46,973 bases of DNA from Gammaproteobacteria bacterium (GTDB lineage: Bacteria; Pseudomonadota; Gammaproteobacteria; Xanthomonadales; SZUA-36): NCBI GenBank assembly GCA_021772915.1, contig JAJFLB010000069.1, forward strand, positions 1-46,973. Reading direction: 5' to 3'. The notes below the pieces were generated by a model. That model did not search any database, was not told where the DNA came from, and saw nothing but the letters and a program-made list of their open reading frames with translations. The position numbers and the translations under genes are program-made. Below, piece after piece: positions 5,468 to 15,400 of the stretch; the first letter of the stretch is position 1, and each line of letters begins with the position of its first letter.

Positions 5468-6912
5468 GGAATGACACCCGGAGGATGATGGTCCCAACGG
5501 AGCAAGTCGTCGCAGCGATCAGCGATAAACCCTTTCCCCGCGACGAGATATCCGAAAAAAACGTCATCGGCTCGCTGATCCTTGACCACCGTATGCTGCC
5601 CGATGTGGTGGAGATATTCGGGGACACAGACCCGTTCCAGGATGCTTCACTCAGCCTGATATACGCCGCGATCACCCAGTTGGTCGATCGCACCGGCGCG
5701 TGCGATACCTCGCTCCTACTCTCCGACCTTACCGAGCGCGGCTACCCAGACGAGATGCGTGGACAGTTGTTGGAGTACGCCCAGACCGTCACCACACCCA
5801 CCAACGCCCAGCACTACGCGAAGAATGTTTGGCTCGCCCACCAGAAATCGAACCTCCTAACCGCTTTGGTATCAGGCAGTTACAACATCCAGAACGGGGA
5901 GGAACTGAACACGATCGCCGCTGATGTCGGGCAGGCGGTGACGGACGTGGTTGTGTCGGCGCGGGGTGAACTGGCGATCCCGGAGTTGATGCAAGAGCAG
6001 ATCGAACTCATGCAGGCGAACTCGGAGCATGGTTTCAATACGCGGGCGATCTCGACGGGCTACACTCAGATCGATCGGATGCTCGGGGGCGGGTACGGGG
6101 AGGGTGATCTGATAATCGTCGGCGCTCGGCCCTCGATGGGCAAGACGGCGTTTTTGGTCTGCAACATGCTCCGCATGACGGCGCTCGGCACCCCCTCGAT
6201 GTTTGTGACGTGCGAGATGGGGCGTGATCAGGTTGCCCAACGGATGCTCTGTACGCACTCCCAGATCGACAGCGTAAAGCTACGCCGGGGGTTGCTCGAC
6301 TCCCGCGATATGGAGAAAGCCATCCAGGGGTGCGCCGAGTTGCAACCCCGCCCAGCCACCATCATCGATCGCGGTGGACTCACCCTCAACCAGTTCAGAT
6401 CCTTCGCCCGGAAGTTCAGACAGGACAACGATCGGGGGGTGATATTCATCGACTACTTGCAGTTGATGAGAGATCCCAAGAGCGCCCGCGAGGGGCGGAC
6501 AAGGGAAGTCAGCGAGCTATCACGCGGGCTCAAAGAGATCGCCCGAGATGTCAGGATGCCCATCGTCTGCGCGTGCCAGTTGAACCGGGAGGTTACATCA
6601 CGCGCAAATAAACGACCGATGCTCAGTGATCTGCGCGAGAGTGGATCAATCGAGCAGGACGCCGACATTGTTGCGATGCTGCATTGGCCGTGGTACTACG
6701 AGCGTGATGCGAACCTTGAAGATCAGAAGTTCAGCGAGCAGGACTATGAGATCGGGATTGCGAAACAACGCAACGGACCAGCCGGCACCATGAAACTCGC
6801 ATACCGACCAGAACACACCCGCGTTTATGATGTGGCCGAGGACTTTGGCGGGCAGAAACATGACGTGCGCATGCCCTACAAAGACATCACCGAGGATGAA
6901 ATACCCTTCTAA
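5464..6912 (+). CDS. dnaB: DnaB-type replicative helicase
   Basis: 482 residues, close to the usual DnaB length. The N-terminal helical domain (to about 130) contains the typical EKNVIGSLILDH opening. The RecA-like domain has Walker A GARPSMGKTAF (Lys227), Walker B VIFIDYLQLM (Asp330) and the later segment SDLRESGSIEQDADIV that ends the family core. It should form a hexamer that unwinds the fork 5' to 3' using ATP. ATG at 5464 overlaps the initiator stop. With no phage primase or polymerase visible, it must recruit the host replisome. Confidence 0.95.
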   Translation: MRNDTRRMMVPTEQVVAAISDKPFPRDEISEKNVIGSLILDHRMLPDVVEIFGDTDPFQDASLSLIYAAITQLVDRTGACDTSLLLSDLTERGYPDEMRGQLLEYAQTVTTPTNAQHYAKNVWLAHQKSNLLTALVSGSYNIQNGEELNTIAADVGQAVTDVVVSARGELAIPELMQEQIELMQANSEHGFNTRAISTGYTQIDRMLGGGYGEGDLIIVGARPSMGKTAFLVCNMLRMTALGTPSMFVTCEMGRDQVAQRMLCTHSQIDSVKLRRGLLDSRDMEKAIQGCAELQPRPATIIDRGGLTLNQFRSFARKFRQDNDRGVIFIDYLQLMRDPKSAREGRTREVSELSRGLKEIARDVRMPIVCACQLNREVTSRANKRPMLSDLRESGSIEQDADIVAMLHWPWYYERDANLEDQKFSEQDYEIGIAKQRNGPAGTMKLAYRPEHTRVYDVAEDFGGQKHDVRMPYKDITEDEIPF

Positions 6913-7397
6913 TGCAAAAAACGAAGTTCATCGTTCAGGCAAACCCCGTTGCGCAAGCGCGCCCGAGAGTAGTAGGGAGAGGCAAGAAGAAGCACGCCTA
7001 CAACCCAAAGAATACGTTTCGCCAGGCGATGCCGCTGTTCATCCCGCCCAAGTTGAGGGGGTCGATGCACGATGGGCCTGTTGAGTTGCGGGTGATCTTT
7101 TACCTTGAGCGCCCGAAGTCACACTGGAAGAAAAGCGGCGGGCTCACCAAGAGCGCGCCGCCGTTCCCGCTCGGCAAACCAGACGCGGACAACCTACTCA
7201 AACCGCTTATGGATGGGCTCACGGACGCCGGGGTGTGGAAGGACGACGGACAGGCGGTGTGTGTGTTCGTCGGCAAGTTGTACGCGCACAAACCAGACGG
7301 CGGCGCAGCAGACATTGAGATCACACAGTTCACGGTTGAAGAAATGGAGACAGGCACGAATGACAATCACACCAAAACAGCTAGAAAACAGGCGTAA
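6912..7397 (+). CDS. rusA: RusA-type Holliday junction resolvase
   Basis: 161 residues. The signature KPDADNLLKPLMDGL (residues 89-103) followed by DDGQ (111-114) gives the Asp cluster (Asp91, Asp93, Asp101, Asp111) that binds metal in RusA enzymes, and the Lys/Arg-rich N-terminus fits DNA binding. It would cut four-way junctions made during phage recombination and clear branched DNA before packaging. Its ATG shares one base with the helicase TAA. The 3' end overlaps the exonuclease gene by 38 bases. Confidence 0.9.
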   Translation: MQKTKFIVQANPVAQARPRVVGRGKKKHAYNPKNTFRQAMPLFIPPKLRGSMHDGPVELRVIFYLERPKSHWKKSGGLTKSAPPFPLGKPDADNLLKPLMDGLTDAGVWKDDGQAVCVFVGKLYAHKPDGGAADIEITQFTVEEMETGTNDNHTKTARKQA

Positions 7398-8409
7398 ATA
7401 CGTCGGGGGCTCCGACCTCGCGGCCATCCTCGGCTTGAGCCCGTACAAAAACGCACACTCGGTCTGGGTCGAAAAGGTGACCGGCGAGTTGGAGCCGATC
7501 GACAACGACGCCATCGCGCTCGGCAACGCGCTTGAGCCTGGGCTGTGCCAGCTTGCTGCGAACAAGATCCGGTTGAAGGTCTGGAACAGCAACCCGTTCC
7601 GGGTAGTGAAGGGGACGCGCATCGGCGTACACATGGACGGGTTTGTGAACGGCGACGACATCGGACCAGACATCCCCGGCCCGGACGTACCGATCGAATG
7701 TAAAACGGCGGGGCTGGTGTCCGACTTTGCCGACACCGAAGAGTGGGGCGAGCCCATGACGGATGAGATCCCAGGCCAGTACCTCCCCCAGTGTCACGGT
7801 TTGATGATGGCGACGGGTGCGGACCACTGTTGGGTGAGCGCGCTGGTGCGCGGTCGCGGCCATGTCCTGTACCGGGTGCGTGCAGACGTTGAGATCCACC
7901 AGATGATTATCGAACAGGTGGAAGAGTTCTGGGATTGCGTCGAGAAGGATGTCCCGCCAGCAGACTCCCCGCCAGAGTTGGAAGTGATGAAACGATTGCG
8001 CCGGGTGCCGCAGACAGTGATGATGGCACCGGAACGGATCGTAGAACCGCTCGCTGATATGGAAGAAGCGAAAGTGCAGATCAAATACTGGGAGGAACGG
8101 AAGAAAGAGGCGAACGCATGCGTCCTTGAGATAATGGGTCATGCAGAAGCGGCGCTACTCGACCCCGAGGCAGACCCAAAGAAATGTGTGCTGACATACA
8201 TGCAGCAGAAACGGATGGGGATCGACAAGCAGAAGTTGAAGGAAGAGTACCCCGATGCGTTCGAGGCGTGCCAGAAGGAATCAAGATTCAGAGTGCTACG
8301 CTTGAAAGCGCAGCCGAAGAAAAACCCGCTCGAAGTGAACACCACCGAAGAGCGCATGAGAATCGGGGCACCGCTCCCCGTTGACGAGGAAACAGCAGAT
8401 GCCACATGA
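7360..8409 (+). CDS. YqaJ-type viral exonuclease
   Basis: 349 residues from ATG 7360. The family opening YVGGSDLAAILGLSPYKN is followed by a PD-(D/E)XK nuclease core: Glu59 in GNALEPG, Asp93 in HMDGFV, and Glu113-Cys-Lys115. A helical C-terminus rich in Lys and Glu follows. These enzymes, like lambda Exo, chew one strand from DNA ends to leave single strands for the annealing protein. The gene lies between the resolvase and the RecT-like partner, the normal order of such modules. Confidence 0.9.
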   Translation: MTITPKQLENRRKYVGGSDLAAILGLSPYKNAHSVWVEKVTGELEPIDNDAIALGNALEPGLCQLAANKIRLKVWNSNPFRVVKGTRIGVHMDGFVNGDDIGPDIPGPDVPIECKTAGLVSDFADTEEWGEPMTDEIPGQYLPQCHGLMMATGADHCWVSALVRGRGHVLYRVRADVEIHQMIIEQVEEFWDCVEKDVPPADSPPELEVMKRLRRVPQTVMMAPERIVEPLADMEEAKVQIKYWEERKKEANACVLEIMGHAEAALLDPEADPKKCVLTYMQQKRMGIDKQKLKEEYPDAFEACQKESRFRVLRLKAQPKKNPLEVNTTEERMRIGAPLPVDEETADAT

Positions 8410-9475
8410 GCCAAACGAAGTAGTTGTGCAGGAGCAGAGTAGCGCCGTGATGGCGCAGAACGACGCGCAGATCAAAGCGCTCATCGATGTCGCACATCAG
8501 TACCCCCGCGACGAGGGCAAGGTGATCAAGAATATCGAGGATTCCGCTTACAGAACCCCCGAGATGATGAACGCCTGTTTTTTCCACATGCCGGTGGGTG
8601 ACGGTGTAATCGGACCATCGATCAGGCTCGCGGAGATCATCGCCGCGAACTACGGGAACCTTGTTGTGCAGACCATGACTGTGCAGGAGACACCCAAGCA
8701 AGTGACGGTTCGCGGGCAGGCATGGAACCTCGAATCCAACTACATGCAATCAACCGAAGTGACACAACGGCTCACCGATCGGGCTGGCAGACCATACGCC
8801 GAGGGTGTGCGCATCAGCAACATCCAGGCGGCGCACGCCAAAGCACGGCGGCAAGTGATCCTGCAAATCGTTCCGCAGCACGTATGGAAGCACGTTTACG
8901 AAACGTGCTTGAACCCGCCAGCAGCAGATGAACGCACACCGATGCTGACGAAGATGATGGCATGGCTGACCAACAACCAGAAGATCGAGCGAGACAGAAT
9001 CTTGACCTACTTTGGTGTCACCACCATCACCGAGATCACCGACGAGCAGTTGACAGAACTGCGCGCGATCGGCACGTCATTGAAGGAGGAACAGATCGAT
9101 CCAGACCGTGCGTTCTATCACGAACAGCAAGTTGTCGATCCGGACAAAGCCGAGCGCGGCAACGCGGCGCTCAAGAAAAAGGTGGCGAGCAACAAGGCAG
9201 AGCCCGAGATCGTCACGGATGGGTCGTGGCCCCACCTACCCAAGAGCAAACAGCATTGGTCGCATAAGGCGGTAGAGGGCATCACCGCCCGCGCCGGGTT
9301 CGGTGAGTACGATGCGCGCGCCGCGCTCGACGGGATCTGTCTGGACAAGGGCTCCAAGCGGGCGAACGAGAGCAAGATGGGTCCGGTCATCACGGCGGCT
9401 ATCAACAACGACGAAACGGAGATCGATTTCGAGGCGATGCGTCAGAAGGGCATGGACTCGCTCACCGAGGGCTAG
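8399..9475 (+). CDS. RecT-like single-strand annealing protein
   Basis: 358 residues from ATG 8399, chosen because GAGGA lies ten bases upstream; a TTG at 8381 is an in-frame alternative. The core GPSIRLAEIIAANYGN, then ARRQVILQIVPQHVW, matches a phage family usually found beside YqaJ or lambda-type exonucleases and thought to coat and anneal single strands. The C-terminus is polar and Lys-rich. It pairs functionally with the exonuclease. Its TAG at 9473-9475 lies over the stop of the opposing giant gene, with no terminator between. Confidence 0.7.
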   Translation: MPHEPNEVVVQEQSSAVMAQNDAQIKALIDVAHQYPRDEGKVIKNIEDSAYRTPEMMNACFFHMPVGDGVIGPSIRLAEIIAANYGNLVVQTMTVQETPKQVTVRGQAWNLESNYMQSTEVTQRLTDRAGRPYAEGVRISNIQAAHAKARRQVILQIVPQHVWKHVYETCLNPPAADERTPMLTKMMAWLTNNQKIERDRILTYFGVTTITEITDEQLTELRAIGTSLKEEQIDPDRAFYHEQQVVDPDKAERGNAALKKKVASNKAEPEIVTDGSWPHLPKSKQHWSHKAVEGITARAGFGEYDARAALDGICLDKGSKRANESKMGPVITAAINNDETEIDFEAMRQKGMDSLTEG

Positions 9476-12400
9476 TCCTTTGGAACGCCGCCGTTTCTAA
9501 CGCGGTTGACAGCAACGATCGTGCGTCCCATACGGCGGAACGATTGGAGCATCCCGTCTGCGTCTTTGGCGGTCTGTTTCATCATCAGGTCAGGCGCATC
9601 GGGGCTTAGTGGTAGAGACTCAACGTAGTTTCTAAACCAAGTCCCGGTGCGCTTCTCGAAGTCGTAGTATTCCTGATCCGTCATAATGATGGGCGTTCCG
9701 TCCACCGGAGACTTGAACATCCGGCTCGGCCTAGTGAACGCCAGTTTTTTATCGGGGAATCGCTCATTATACGATGCCATCCACCAATCCCACTTGTATA
9801 TGCCGACCTCTTGAGAGTCGATCATCGAGAAGATGCGCCAGAACGCATCGCTGACTCCCGGTATCGGGGAGTGCCCGCGTTCGACGGGACGCCCGAGCAG
9901 ATCGACGCGGGGCTTGGGGTTGGGGAAGAACGGTTCTAACTGAGTCTCGTTGCTAAACGCTCTCAAGACGGACGGGAAGAACCCATCTCGTTTCACGTTG
10001 ACGTTGTTCTGCAAGATGAACTCATTTTTTTCGCGTACACCCTGACGGATAAGGTTCGGCACGACACCGGCAGATGTCCGCCCGATGAACTTCGCAAGTT
10101 TGTCGGTGGGCGTCCCGGCGCGGAACGACGTGACGAGCCCGGCGAGCGTCGTCAGACCAACTAGGGTTGTCTTTGCTTCTGCGCCACGGACAAGACTACT
10201 CCCAACAGCAAACCAAGTATTCGGGTCCATTACACCCCTGTCCGCCATATCGGAGAGGATGTCTACATTGGTGGTGAACAGGGTATCGAACGGTTCGATG
10301 CCACGGATGGAATACCACTGGTTTCCGAGCCGGATGGATTGCGGTTGCCAGAGGCGGTAGGACAGTTCACTAGCGGCCTGCCCGAACGGGACTGTGCCGG
10401 TGATGCGCGGGTTGCCCTCTTCGTCCTTGTCGTTGATGAGCATCCACATCAGCGCCGTTGCGATGCTGCCAATCATCAGATCGGTTGCGCTCTTTACCGC
10501 CCGCCCACGAGAGTAAACAGGGACACCATCATTAGTTCTGCCGTATGAAAATACGGTGTGCTTCGTGAGCCGACCCAGAGCGATCGGCGGGAGCTTGGCA
10601 AGTGCGATCCCGTACAGGTTCCCAGGCGTGCGGACAAACGGGAAAAACAGCGTCCAGAAGAACCCGCGTGCTGGCCCCTGATGTTTCAGGTTGTTCACCA
10701 TTCCCTCTAGCCATTCGATCCGCTTCTGGAATGTCAGTTCCCTCGCTTTATCTAGCGACAGTTCCGCGAGTTCCCCGCCGTGATTCTTTACCTGATCGTC
10801 CATGTATTCGATTAGCTCGTCGCCCTCAAGCCCAAGATCCTCGCCCTTCCGCAGAGCCAGCGCGTGCATCTGCATCTCATAGATCATGCCCTTTGCAAAC
10901 TCATCGGCAATCAGGAGCCCGGTCAGCGGTGCGCGGAGCGTGCGCCCAAGTTTGCCGGTTCCGAGAACCTTGCGGATCTGTTCGGAATCGAGGCTAGACG
11001 TTTCCTCGATCGGTTTCTTGCCGGTCAGCACGCGCACCGCGTTGATCTCTTCTTCGAGCATCGGGCGCTCATAGATCGCGGCATCGATGGCGTTGAACAG
11101 GGCGCGGGTCTGCGCTCTGGCGGTAATCTTGGCGATCTTCCGCTTGGTTGCTGTTTCAGCAGCGGCGATCTCTTCCTTCGTGTTCGGCTTGAAGAAAGCT
11201 CTTGCCAGCCCACGGAACTCGGAGAATCGCGGGGCGCTCGCGTCTTGTCTGCCGGTTACTCCGGTGACGACCGCGTTGACCGCTGCCTCTGCCGGGCGCT
11301 GGATGAGTGTGTCGTAGGCGAAATACATCGAGTTGCCCATGATGTTCCGCTCTGCCGTCTGGATGCCGGACAGGAGGAAACTGAGGTAGATCGTGGTTGC
11401 GCCGTTCCAGAACCTCGCCCAGTAGTTGCCATCGGGCTCGATCTTCAACGACGCATCGCGGGCGGCGTTGAGGTAGTTGCGCAGCACACCGGGGAGAAGG
11501 ATCTGCGCGGAACCCAAGTCCTCTTTCGACCCGCCAGCTTCCAGCACTTCCGCGAGCGTCGAGAGCGGATGTAGGTTCGGGTCAAAGATTTGCTCTCTAC
11601 CCTCCAACCCCTCCGCGCTCAGTTCACCTTGCAGGTGCAAATCGCCGGGTGGTACGGACACATCACCTTCGTTGCCTGGATCGGCAAGCGGTTGAGGCGG
11701 GAGCCCTTCGATGGTGGGTTGTGGCCCGGATGTCGCTCCCTCAATCGGCGGTGAGTCAGGTTGCTGCGGGAACACATCCTCGGAGACATTCTGAAACCCG
11801 GTTCTCGGGATCTTCTCGACATCGCCCGTATTGGTCAGGCTCGGGTCTGTAAGGGGTTGGGATGGCACACCGGGGATGATCGGTTGCGGCCCGGACGTTG
11901 CGCCCTCGATCGGTTCAACATCAACGTCGGGCCTGGGCTCGCTGATCCGCGTGCGCGGGTCCAGCCCCTCTTCGAGCAGTTCCCCTTGCGGCCCGCGAAG
12001 TGGGTCATTGTTCCCCGATGTTCTCTGCGCTGCCCGCTCATCGCGCTGGCGTTTCCGCTCTAGGAACTCTGCCATAGCCTCTTGCGGATCTCTCAGCAGG
12101 CTCGCCATATCCAAGTTGCGCTCTTCGAGCGCAATCCGCATGTGTTCGATCTTGTTGCGGATCTTCCGCTTTAGCTTCTCAAGCTCCGCGTGCTTCTTCG
12201 CTATCTGATTCTCGGTCAGCTTGACGGTTGACACTGTAAAGCCGGGTCCACCGGCTCCACCCCTCACCGTTTCTGTCCCGGTGTTGATCGCGGCTTGAAG
12301 CTCTCTCGCCTTGACCATATCGCCCGGTGACATCTCCAACACCGTCGAAGTAATCATCTGGACGAACCGCTGTCCTGGCGTAGCGTGCAGCGCGGACGGT

Positions 12401-15400
12401 GAGCGGAGTGTACGCGCCGCCTCTGTCTTGATATTCCTCGATTGCAAGCTCAGTTCAACCGCGAGGTTGATCTGTTGGATGTTGCCGGTTTTCATCCCCT
12501 CGGTCATCGCGGTGATAGCGAGCGACTGGGCGATAACCGAATCGAGTTGGTTGACTTCCTTCGTCGGGTCCAGCAGCAAGATCCTTGCAAGCTCACCGGA
12601 CGGGTCTTTGCGGATTGTTTCTTTCGCCGCCGTCAGAACACTATCGTCCGTCCGCTCGGCTGGTTGCCCAGCCGCCTCCTGCGCAAGCACAACCAGACGC
12701 GAGAACTGTCGGGCTTCCTCGGAGTCACCGATGTCCGCGATCACCTTCTTGCGGATCGGTATAAACGCGGGGATGTCGTTCAGGTCTGTTTCCGCCACGA
12801 CCTCGATCGGCGTCATTACCTCGGCCAGCGCGGAATCCTTGTTGCGGAGATCGTTGTAGATCGGCTTGAGCATCGGCACGACATCTTGGCCGTGAGTCTC
12901 GATCATCGCGCTCGACCACTTGATAAAGTCCATCGCTCCCATCGCGGCGAGCGTCTTGGCGATGATGTATCCCCGGTGCGTGTAGTTGGCGACGATGGCG
13001 AACCCGAGGAACGCGGCATCGAACGGGATGTCTGGTTTGCCGAACTTTACATCCGGGTCGGTGAGGCTATCCCATACAGCGCGATCTCTCGCGTTCAACT
13101 CTGCAAAGACCCGCTCTGTTACCGTCTGTTCTGTCAACGGCTTATCGCCACCTTCAAGCTCGTTCGCTTTCTTCACAGCGGCGTTGATCCGCTTGAGTTG
13201 CTGTAACTGTTCCGGCGTTCTCGATTCGCTTATCGGGATACCCGCAGCGTCGTTCGCCATCTCTGTCTTGCGCGGCGAAGGGGTTGCGCCGAACTTGATC
13301 GTCTTGGTGTCCATCGGCAGGCCCGCACCGCCGCGCCCTCGGTCCAAGCCCTCAACCGGGATGGCATCCTCGGAGTCCGCTTTTTTGTCGCTGAAACTCT
13401 TATCGGGGACAATAAACTTTGTCCCATCCTTCGCCTCTACAACTTGGAACTCGTTGCCGTTGATCTCGAATGTCGTGCCAACAGGCAACATGCTCGGCTG
13501 TGGCAGGAACTTCCGCCCCTTCTTGTTCGCGGCCTTCGTCCTGATCGCCTTGACGTTCATCGAGTGTTGCAGATCGAGGGACTTACTGCGCTCACCCTCA
13601 TCGATCTCTGACTGTTTTAGAACCCGCTTCGGTTTTCTCGCCGTGCCCCTCGGCATTGTGTCGAGCATGAGCGCGTAGAGGTATGAGTTTGGTGCGCGCC
13701 CCGGCCCAGCTTCGACGGCGGCGTTGAACGCATACGCGGACCCAGGGGTTCTGGCGTCCGGGTGTGACGCGATCGCTTCTGCGGCGATCATCGCAAGTTC
13801 GCCAGCGCCGAACTCGTCAACCTGCGCGTCATCGGATGATGCTTCTGGTGTACCGTCTACTTTGGATCTGGATTCGAGGTTGCGTAGCCGGTTCTCCCGT
13901 TTCTTTTCAACGATCCCTTTCTCGATCTCCTTCGCGGCGAGTTTTTCGATCGGGTCGGACGCCGTAACATCGAGTGGGTTTTCGGTGCCGTCCACTCCCC
14001 AGACGTTTTCGATCCCAGCGCCAGCAAACTGTTGTTCCCAGAGCGTAGGGGGTAACTCGTTGTCGGCGGCATTGACAAGTAGCCGCGCTGTCCCTTCAAG
14101 CCCGTATTCGCCCCGGTCCTTCACTGTCACCAATGCTTCGTTCACCATCACCGGGCCGAGGACGGGCATGATGTCTCGGGTGGCTTGTGACGCCTCATTG
14201 ATGAGTTTTCCGAGCGCGGTGGCGTAGTCTTTGTCTACCTCTATGCCGTTGGTGTCGGTGCCGTTGCGGAGGGTATCTTCCGAGTTCTCAACGATCCTGT
14301 TTAGAGTCTCGAACGCCTCGATTATCTCCGCGTCTTTTTTCCCGCCGATGGTGGCGACGATGTTGCGGACATTCTTGCGGGACGTTTCCACGAACTGACG
14401 GGCGACGGCTTGATCCTCGGTCTGGGGGGGCGGGATCGGTGCGGGCGCTGGTGCCTGGGGCGCTTCGTTTTGCTGTGACGCCATCGGTGATAGCTGTGAA
14501 TCCTCGCCTACGGGTGTTCCATGTGGAACCCCTTGCTGGAAGGTGGGCTCTAGCGCCCCGGTGGGCCTATCTGCCGATGGGATAAAGACTTGCGTTCCAC
14601 CAAACAGGCGTCGGAGCGGCTTGATATTCTCGCCGCGCGAGTTGGTGTCCGAATCAGCCGGGACGATAACGATGATCCCATCGTGGCCCGCCTCTTCCGC
14701 GCGTTTGCCCACGTTCCGGTACTTGGTGAAATCCTGTACGCCAGTGACGGCGAGCCGGGCTTTCGCCTTGCCCTTTACCTTGTCGCCCTTCTCAACGAAC
14801 GGATCGAGATCGGAGAGGGATTCGACCACCAGCGGGTTGCTAAGCGTGATCTCATGTTCATCGACCACCGGGCCATACCCACTAGCCTCGCCAGCATCGG
14901 GCGCGATGTAGTAGCCGAACCCGAGTACCGGGACGGGATCTCCATCGGATTGCTTTACGACCTCATCGGTGAAGGGCTCATTGACATCTTCCCGACCATG
15001 CCCGCGATGCCCGGTCAGCGTGACCGCTTCCCCGGTCTGTGGCAGCGAGCCGTCTTGTTTGACCCATCCGAGTCCAATATCGGCAGCCTCATCGCCATCT
15101 GGATCTGGAAAAAACTCTACCGCGAGCGGAGCGGGGGCGGGCACCACTGGGGTTTGTTCGGTTGTCTGTGCGGGCGTCGGCTGAAACTCGCCCTGCGCCA
15201 CGCTCAGTTTGCGGACCTTCTTCCGGGCCTCGCGCCGCCGCTTGATCGCGTCTTTCTTCCGCCCCCTCGATTCCTTGCGATCGTCCGCACGGTCCTCTGT
15301 GGCTACCTCATCCAGAGCGTCAAACTCAGCTAACAGGAAACCCACCTCTGTTAGTGCCTCATCTAGTTGGGCGTCCTCGGCGGTGTCTGTGGTCGCCTCA

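Noticed and set aside
7381-8142. Leftward ORF opposite the exonuclease
   Set aside because: Antisense shadow of a gene with clear catalytic motifs.
12442-13206. Rightward ORF of 254 codons
   Set aside because: Lies wholly inside the giant gene in antisense, with no start signal.
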